A DNA stretch of 18,913 nucleotides. Source: Sphingomicrobium sp. Lineage in GTDB: Bacteria > Pseudomonadota > Alphaproteobacteria > Sphingomonadales > Sphingomonadaceae. This document shows, piece after piece, positions 15,425 to 18,913 of the stretch (its first letter is position 1; each line of letters starts with the position of its first letter). Position numbers and translations under genes: made by a program. The notes below the pieces were generated by a model. The model searched no databases. It was not told the origin of the DNA and saw only the letters and a list, made by a program, of their open reading frames with translations. The stretch spans positions 1 to 18,913 of the forward strand of contig JASLBJ010000054.1 in the NCBI GenBank assembly GCA_030146725.1, read 5' to 3'.

Positions 15425-16594
15425 CTAGCGCCTGGTCATTCGGGCATAGCGTTCGCGGCGCTCGATCACACGCTGGTAGACGCGCAGCACCGCGGCGTTG
15501 ATCCGGTCCCAGTCCATCCGCTCGGCATAGGTCAGGCCCGCTGCGCCGTGCCGGGCGCGAAGGTCGGGATCGCGGGCATACGCTTCGATCGCGTCGGCGA
15601 CAGCGTCGCTGTCGCCGGGTTCGACCAGCACCCCGGTCTCGCCGTCGCGCACGAGGTTGGTCGTCCCGGTCGCTTCGGCCGCGACGACGGGAAGCGCGCA
15701 CGCCATGGCTTCCAGCGTGACATTGCCGAACGCCTCGGTGGTCGAGGGGTTGAGCAGCAGGTCGGCGCTGGCAAGCGCGCGGGCAAGGTCGGTGCCGACC
15801 TGCTGGCCAATGAACAATGCGCTGGGCAGCCGCTCCTCGAACCACGGGCGGGCAGGGCCTTCGCCGATCACCAGCACGCGATGGCGAACCCCGCGGGCGG
15901 CCAGGACATCGGCGGCATCGGCGAAGACGTCGAGCGCTTTCTCCATCACGACCCGACCGAGGAAAGCGACGACCAGCTCGTCGTCGGCGATCCCCTGTGC
16001 CCGCCGCCATTCGAGATCGCGGCGAGCTGGATTGAACTGCTCGCGATCGACTCCGCGTGTCCAGATCGTGATGTTGCGGTTCATCCGCTGGGCGCGGAGC
16101 ACCGCGGCGGTCGACTCGGCGGGCGCGACCAGCGCATCGCAGCGGCGGTAGAGCCGGCGCAGGACCGCTCGGGCGGCCGGCTCAAGCAGCTCCATGTGGT
16201 AATAAGCGAGGTAGGTCTCGAACATCGTGTGGATCGAGGCGACTGCGGGAATGTTGCGCCGCCTTGCCCAGCTGACCGCCCGGTGCGCGGCGAAGTCGGG
16301 GCTGGCGATATGGATGACGTTCGGATTGAAGCTGGCAAGGTCACGACGAACGCGCGGTGGAAGCAGCAGCGGAATGCGGTATTCCGGACGGAAGAAGATC
16401 GGCATCGCGGGTACGCTGACGATTTCCCCGGTCGGCTCGAACGCCGGTTCGGCAACCGTCGGCGCGTAGATCCGTACCTTGACGCCTTCGCGCAGGAGGA
16501 AGCCGACAAGCCGGTTCAGCGCCTGATTCGCGCCGTCGCGCACATAATTGTAGTTGCCCGAGAAGAGGGCGATGCGGAGGTCGCTGGGCTGCAC
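15425..16594 (-). CDS. GT4-family glycosyltransferase
   Basis: This 389-residue retaining GT-B glycosyltransferase resembles the alpha-mannosyltransferase (MgtA/PimB-like) branch. The N-terminal acceptor domain starts IALFSGNYNYVRDGANQAL and contains HIASPDF and SIHTMFETY. The donor domain has WTRGVDREQFNP, FLGRVVMEKALDVF (R214 and K219 at the phosphate site), VIGEGPAR, and the E-x7-E motif as E287 and E295 in STTEAFGNVTLEAMA. It probably transfers a sugar from a nucleotide donor to a lipid or polysaccharide on the cytoplasmic face. The GTG start at 16594 is preceded by AGGGGAG at four bases. It stands alone, divergent from the DNA glycosylase gene, so the acceptor cannot be inferred from context. 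Confidence 0.9.
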   Translation of the reverse strand: MQPSDLRIALFSGNYNYVRDGANQALNRLVGFLLREGVKVRIYAPTVAEPAFEPTGEIVSVPAMPIFFRPEYRIPLLLPPRVRRDLASFNPNVIHIASPDFAAHRAVSWARRRNIPAVASIHTMFETYLAYYHMELLEPAARAVLRRLYRRCDALVAPAESTAAVLRAQRMNRNITIWTRGVDREQFNPARRDLEWRRAQGIADDELVVAFLGRVVMEKALDVFADAADVLAARGVRHRVLVIGEGPARPWFEERLPSALFIGQQVGTDLARALASADLLLNPSTTEAFGNVTLEAMACALPVVAAEATGTTNLVRDGETGVLVEPGDSDAVADAIEAYARDPDLRARHGAAGLTYAERMDWDRINAAVLRVYQRVIERRERYARMTRR

Positions 16595-16648
16595 CGCGCT
16601 CCCCTAGGCGGCGGCGGCTCCGATGGCAAAGGCGCGCAAGTGGCTCAG

Positions 16649-17152
16649 ATGTTCGATGACCGGATCAAGCATGGAATGCCGCCGATCGCGCGCGCCAATG
16701 CTCGATTGTTCATTCTCGGCAGCCTGCCGGGCGATGCCTCGCTCGCCGCGCGGCAATATTATGCTCACCCGACGAATCAGTTCTGGCGCTTGCTTGGCGA
16801 TGTCATCGGCGATGACCTGTACAGGCGATCCTATGAGGAGCGGCTTGCCTGCCTCGCCGTGCGGCGGATCGGACTGTGGGACGTGGTTGCGTCGGCCGCG
16901 CGCCGCGGAAGCCTCGACCAGGCAATCCGCGGGGCAGGGCACAACCCCTTGGCGGCGTTGGTCGCCGACTATCCCAAGCTCGAAGCGATCGCGTTCAACG
17001 GGAAGACGGCGGCCACTGCAGGACGCCGGCTGCTTGGGGACAGCGCCGGCGTAGCGTTGATCGACCTGCCCTCTTCCAGCGCCGCCAACACCAGCGCGAT
17101 CGCGGACAAGGCTCGGGTGTGGGCAAGCATTGCGAAATATTGCGGAGCTTAG
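16649..17152 (+). CDS. DNA-deoxyinosine (hypoxanthine) glycosylase, UDG superfamily family 6
   Basis: This 167-residue protein belongs to the hypoxanthine-DNA glycosylase branch of the uracil-DNA glycosylase superfamily and should excise deaminated adenine. Motif 1 is ILGSLPGDASL (22-32), followed by YYAHPTNQFWRLL, whose Asn43 corresponds to the catalytic Asn region of this branch. IGLWDVV, AFNGKTA (115-121) and LPSSSAANT (140-148) complete the set. Length and order fit the family. The frame is open far upstream, antisense to the glycosyltransferase gene, but only the part from about 16640 has family character. The ATG at 16649 was chosen; an in-frame GTG at 16640 would add three residues. 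The ribosome site is weak for both. A mismatch-specific Mug-like role is the alternative. Confidence 0.88.
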   Translation: MFDDRIKHGMPPIARANARLFILGSLPGDASLAARQYYAHPTNQFWRLLGDVIGDDLYRRSYEERLACLAVRRIGLWDVVASAARRGSLDQAIRGAGHNPLAALVADYPKLEAIAFNGKTAATAGRRLLGDSAGVALIDLPSSSAANTSAIADKARVWASIAKYCGA

Positions 17153-17180
17153 GCTTGCGGCAAACGTACAGCAGGCCATC

Positions 17181-17471
17181 ATGCCGACGATGAGTTCCGA
17201 CGAAGATGCCGTGAGCAGCGACAAGAGGCTGTCGATGGTCGACGAGGCGCTGGTTGCGGGAACCATCGCCAACACCAACGGGATGCTGGTGATCCTCGCC
17301 AAGCTGGTCGCCAAAGGCGTGTTCGACCGCGAGGATCTGCTCGCTTTTTCGGACGCTTATTCCAAGCCGCTCGACCATGGCGGGATGCGTGAGAACGAGC
17401 TGGTCAGCCAGATGCAGGACCAGATGGAGTCGACCCTGGCCGAACTGATGCGCTTCCTCAGCGAGCGCTGA
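17181..17471 (+). CDS. Small acidic helical protein, unknown function
   Basis: I do not recognise a named family. The 96-residue product is mostly helical and acidic, with no signal peptide or membrane segment: SDKRLSMVDEALVAGTIA, then MLVILAKLVAKGVFDREDLL and a C-terminal heptad-like stretch (ENELVSQMQDQMESTLAEL). It is probably cytosolic and may oligomerise. Two ATGs (17181 and 17190) and a TTG at 17130 overlapping the glycosylase gene are possible starts; none has a strong ribosome site. Coding character is good from about 17200 on. It follows the deoxyinosine glycosylase by 28 bases on the same strand and may be cotranscribed. Confidence 0.68.
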   Translation: MPTMSSDEDAVSSDKRLSMVDEALVAGTIANTNGMLVILAKLVAKGVFDREDLLAFSDAYSKPLDHGGMRENELVSQMQDQMESTLAELMRFLSER

Positions 17472-17479
17472 AGTCGGCA

Positions 17480-17520
17480 AGTCGCGGCTCCGGTCATTGC
17501 CGGTCAAGGTCGGAGCGACT
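17480..17520 (+). promoter_or_regulatory. Bulged stem-loop with internal direct repeat before the exported-protein genes
   Basis: AGTCG (17480-17484) plus CTCCG (17488-17492) pairs with CGGAG (17511-17515) plus CGACT (17516-17520), leaving a CGG bulge. The loop contains CCGGTCA repeated once at a ten-base step (starting 17490 or 17491, and 17500 or 17501). It ends 11 bases before the next start codon and has no T-tract. It could be a terminator for the upstream gene or a leader element; both are inferences. Confidence 0.35.
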
Positions 17521-17531
17521 ATCTCCAGCGG

Positions 17532-17846
17532 ATGGTCGCGGCCTTCCTCAAATGCTTTGCGCTGCTGGCGCTGTTGCTGATGCCTGTCGGTATGACCGTT
17601 GGCGCAGCGCAGGCGCATGGCTCGCCGATGTCCGGCGGCGGACATTGTGACGAGCAGCCGGCCGACCCGCAGCCGGGCACTCCGCAAGCGCAGATCGACT
17701 GTGCCGGCTGCACGGCCCTGCCGGTGGCCGAGGGTCCGGGTTCGGGCGCTGGCCAGCTTCCGCAATCTCCGACGAGCATCGCCGTACTGGCGCCGATCGA
17801 GGGCAATGGCCCCGAACTCGCAACGCCCCCTCCGAAGCGGGCCTGA
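17532..17846 (+). CDS. Small exported Cys/His-containing protein, probable metal-locus component
   Basis: The 104-residue product has a clear signal peptide (MVAAFLKCFALLALLLMPVG, likely cut after AQA at about 28). A short Gly/Pro-rich mature part follows, with HGSPMSGGGHCDE and DCAGCTALP, i.e. His, Met and three Cys residues including a CxxC. The rest is Pro/Ala-rich and likely unstructured. Small periplasmic proteins with this look (DUF2946-like in composition) are often found beside copper-resistance genes, and here it is followed 42 bases later by a His/Cys-rich exported protein. Function is not known, and copper is inferred from neighbours. The start lacks a strong ribosome site, but the signal peptide fixes it well. 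Confidence 0.72.
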   Translation: MVAAFLKCFALLALLLMPVGMTVGAAQAHGSPMSGGGHCDEQPADPQPGTPQAQIDCAGCTALPVAEGPGSGAGQLPQSPTSIAVLAPIEGNGPELATPPPKRA

Positions 17847-17888
17847 CGCTCCTTCTATCCAGACGTTCAGACCTTCGGAGAATCCATC

Positions 17889-18161
17889 ATGAAGACGATC
17901 CTCGGCGCGATTGCGCTGATCATTGCCGCCCCGGCTGCCGCCCAGACCGCGACCGCCGACCCGCATGCCGGGCATGCCCAGCATCAGCAACAAGGCCAGC
18001 ACCAGCAGCATCACGGCGCACCAAAGGGCGACCACAGCCAGCACAAGATGGACTGCTGCAAGCCCGGTGGATGCTGCGACAAGATGAAGCAGACAGAAGC
18101 TAGGATGGACTGCTGCAAGGACAAGGCCGCGGCCGCCTCCGCCCGCCCGACCAGCCGCTAA
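17889..18161 (+). CDS. Small exported His/Cys-rich metal-binding protein
   Basis: This 90-residue protein has a signal peptide (MKTILGAIALIIAAPAAAQ, cut near 19). A mature chain of about 70 residues carries eight His in a Gln/His-rich half (residues 26-52) and three adjacent-Cys pairs: C56-C57, C62-C63 and C75-C76, in MDCCKPGGCCDKM and MDCCKDK. The composition strongly suggests binding of soft metals such as Cu(I) in the periplasm, as a buffer or chaperone. GGAG lies seven bases before the ATG. It is 42 bases after the previous exported protein and 53 before the barrel-type gene, with a strong hairpin in the latter gap. No named family is recognised. Confidence 0.78.
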   Translation: MKTILGAIALIIAAPAAAQTATADPHAGHAQHQQQGQHQQHHGAPKGDHSQHKMDCCKPGGCCDKMKQTEARMDCCKDKAAAASARPTSR

Positions 18162-18170
18162 CCTGTTTTT

Positions 18171-18199
18171 GGGGGTGCTGCCTCGATGGCGGCACCCTC
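18171..18199 (+). terminator. Strong intercistronic hairpin
   Basis: A 12-pair stem (18171-18182 with 18188-18199, two G-T wobbles) closes a five-base TCGAT loop in the gap between the His/Cys-rich gene and the next gene. The only T-run is on its 5' side (TTTTT at 18166-18170), so it is not a classical rho-independent terminator on either strand. mRNA stabilisation or attenuation between the two cistrons is a possible role. Confidence 0.5.
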
Positions 18200-18214
18200 C
18201 ATCGGAGACCATCA

Positions 18215-18913
18215 GTGAAAACCCTGTTCGCCATCGGCGTGAGCGCGCTTGCGCTCGCCCCCGTTCCTGCGCTTGCGCAACATGCCGGGCATCAACCGGC
18301 GCCACCGGCACCCGTCGACCATAGCGCCCATCAGGGGCATCAGCCGGCGCCACCGGCACCCGTCGACCACAGCGCCCATCAGGGGCATGCGCCGGAGCCC
18401 ACCGAAGCGCCGGAAGCAGCTGCCCCGGCACCGCCCGCAACGCCGGCGAAGCCTGTGATCGACCATTCGGCGATGGGCCATGGAGCGGCCGATCCGCACG
18501 CCGGCCACATGCCTGCTCCCGCTGCTCGACCCGGCCACGCCCCTGCTGCGGCCGAGGACCACGCCGGTCATGGCGGGATGGTCGGCGCATTCGGCCCCTA
18601 TCCGATGAGCCGCGAAGCCTCGGGCACCGCGTGGCAGCCCGACACGTCCGAGCACATGGGGGCAATGAGCAAAGCGGGCGACTGGACGCTGATGGGCCAT
18701 GGCGTGCTCAACCTGGTCTACGACCGCCAGGGCGGTCGCCGCGGCGACGAGATGGCGTTCGCATCCGGGATGCTGATGGGCATGGCGCAGCGGCCGCTCG
18801 GCAATGGCAGGCTGCAGTTGAAGGCGATGCTCAGTCCCGATCCGCTGATGGGCAAGCGCGGCTACCCGCTGCTGCTGGCAAGCGGCGAGACGGCCAACGG
18901 GGTCGATCACCTG
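18215..18913 (+). CDS. Exported His/Pro-rich protein with probable outer-membrane barrel (3' truncated)
   Basis: From a GTG at 18215 the frame is open to the window end (233 codons) with no stop. It starts with a signal peptide (MKTLFAIGVSALALAPVPAL, cut after ALA near 21). About 105 residues of low-complexity His/Pro/Ala sequence follow, with DHSAHQGH, DHSAMGHG, DPHAGHMP and DHAGHGG, a probable periplasmic metal-binding region. A more ordered part (from about 125) reads SGTAWQPDTSEHMG, GDWTLMGHGVLNLVYD, EMAFASGMLMGMAQ and GRLQLKAMLSPDPL, with alternating hydrophobic strands and many Met. This is reminiscent of outer-membrane proteins in copper-resistance loci such as CopB, which also have a His/Met-rich head. 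GGAG precedes the GTG by seven bases. The export and metal-binding calls are good; the barrel call and copper are inferred. Confidence 0.75.
   Translation, partial: MKTLFAIGVSALALAPVPALAQHAGHQPAPPAPVDHSAHQGHQPAPPAPVDHSAHQGHAPEPTEAPEAAAPAPPATPAKPVIDHSAMGHGAADPHAGHMPAPAARPGHAPAAAEDHAGHGGMVGAFGPYPMSREASGTAWQPDTSEHMGAMSKAGDWTLMGHGVLNLVYDRQGGRRGDEMAFASGMLMGMAQRPLGNGRLQLKAMLSPDPLMGKRGYPLLLASGETANGVDHL
18290..18385 (+). repeat. Two tandem 48-bp repeats encoding a 16-residue His-rich unit
   Basis: Copies at 18290-18337 and 18338-18385 each encode HQPAPPAPVDHSAHQG. They differ at only two bases, CAA/CAG and CAT/CAC, both synonymous. A degenerate third relative (VIDHSAMGHG) occurs about 30 residues later. 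The repeat lies in the predicted metal-binding head of the exported protein. Confidence 0.95.

Noticed and set aside
15548..16648. Upstream extension of the deoxyinosine glycosylase frame
   Set aside because: The extension is antisense to the glycosyltransferase and has no similarity to the glycosylase family, whose proteins are about 160-170 residues.
16995..18665. 556-codon minus-strand frame opposite the exported metal-type genes
   Set aside because: It is antisense to four genes with signal peptides or motifs and ribosome sites; its composition is repetitive because the opposite strand is His/Pro-rich.

Overview
The window is GC-rich, gene-dense bacterial chromosome. The proteins look like those of a sphingomonad-type alphaproteobacterium: a large TonB-dependent receptor, a spore photoproduct lyase-family radical SAM protein in a probable non-spore-former, a DNA-deoxyinosine glycosylase, and small exported His/Cys-rich metal proteins. 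The taxonomic placement is inferred from family resemblance alone, because no rRNA or marker gene is present. No insertion sequence, prophage, CRISPR array or plasmid function was seen.

Layout. (1) 1-6017, plus strand: the 3' part of a TonB-dependent receptor with His/acid-rich surface segments, a His-rich zinc-type CDF exporter, a threonine synthase-family PLP enzyme, an exonuclease III-family nuclease, and a spore photoproduct lyase-family protein whose start overlaps the nuclease stop. (2) 6056-9951, minus strand: an exported lectin-like plus PD40 beta-propeller protein, then a translationally coupled KdpD/KdpE-like two-component pair without kdpFABC genes. (3) 9952-10949: a sparse region with two convergent tiny single-membrane-segment proteins. 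(4) 10950-14669, minus strand: rarA, a CmpX/MscS-like membrane protein, a DUF429-like RNase H-fold protein and tRNA-Thr(TGT). (5) 14670-16594: a PadR-family regulator with a His-rich N-terminus and a palindromic promoter, facing a GT4 glycosyltransferase. (6) 16649-18913, plus strand: a hypoxanthine-DNA glycosylase, a small acidic conserved-looking protein, then three exported metal-binding-type genes, the last running off the window and carrying a 48-bp tandem repeat.

Two themes recur. The first is transition-metal handling at the envelope: receptor, CDF, His-rich PadR and the exported His/Cys/Met-rich proteins, probably the edge of a copper-resistance locus. The second is DNA maintenance: exonuclease III, photoproduct lyase, RarA, deoxyinosine glycosylase and perhaps the DUF429 protein. 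Most genes match known families. The least explained items are the xth-linked photoproduct lyase homologue, the PadR operator, the two micro-membrane proteins and the exported metal-protein cluster.
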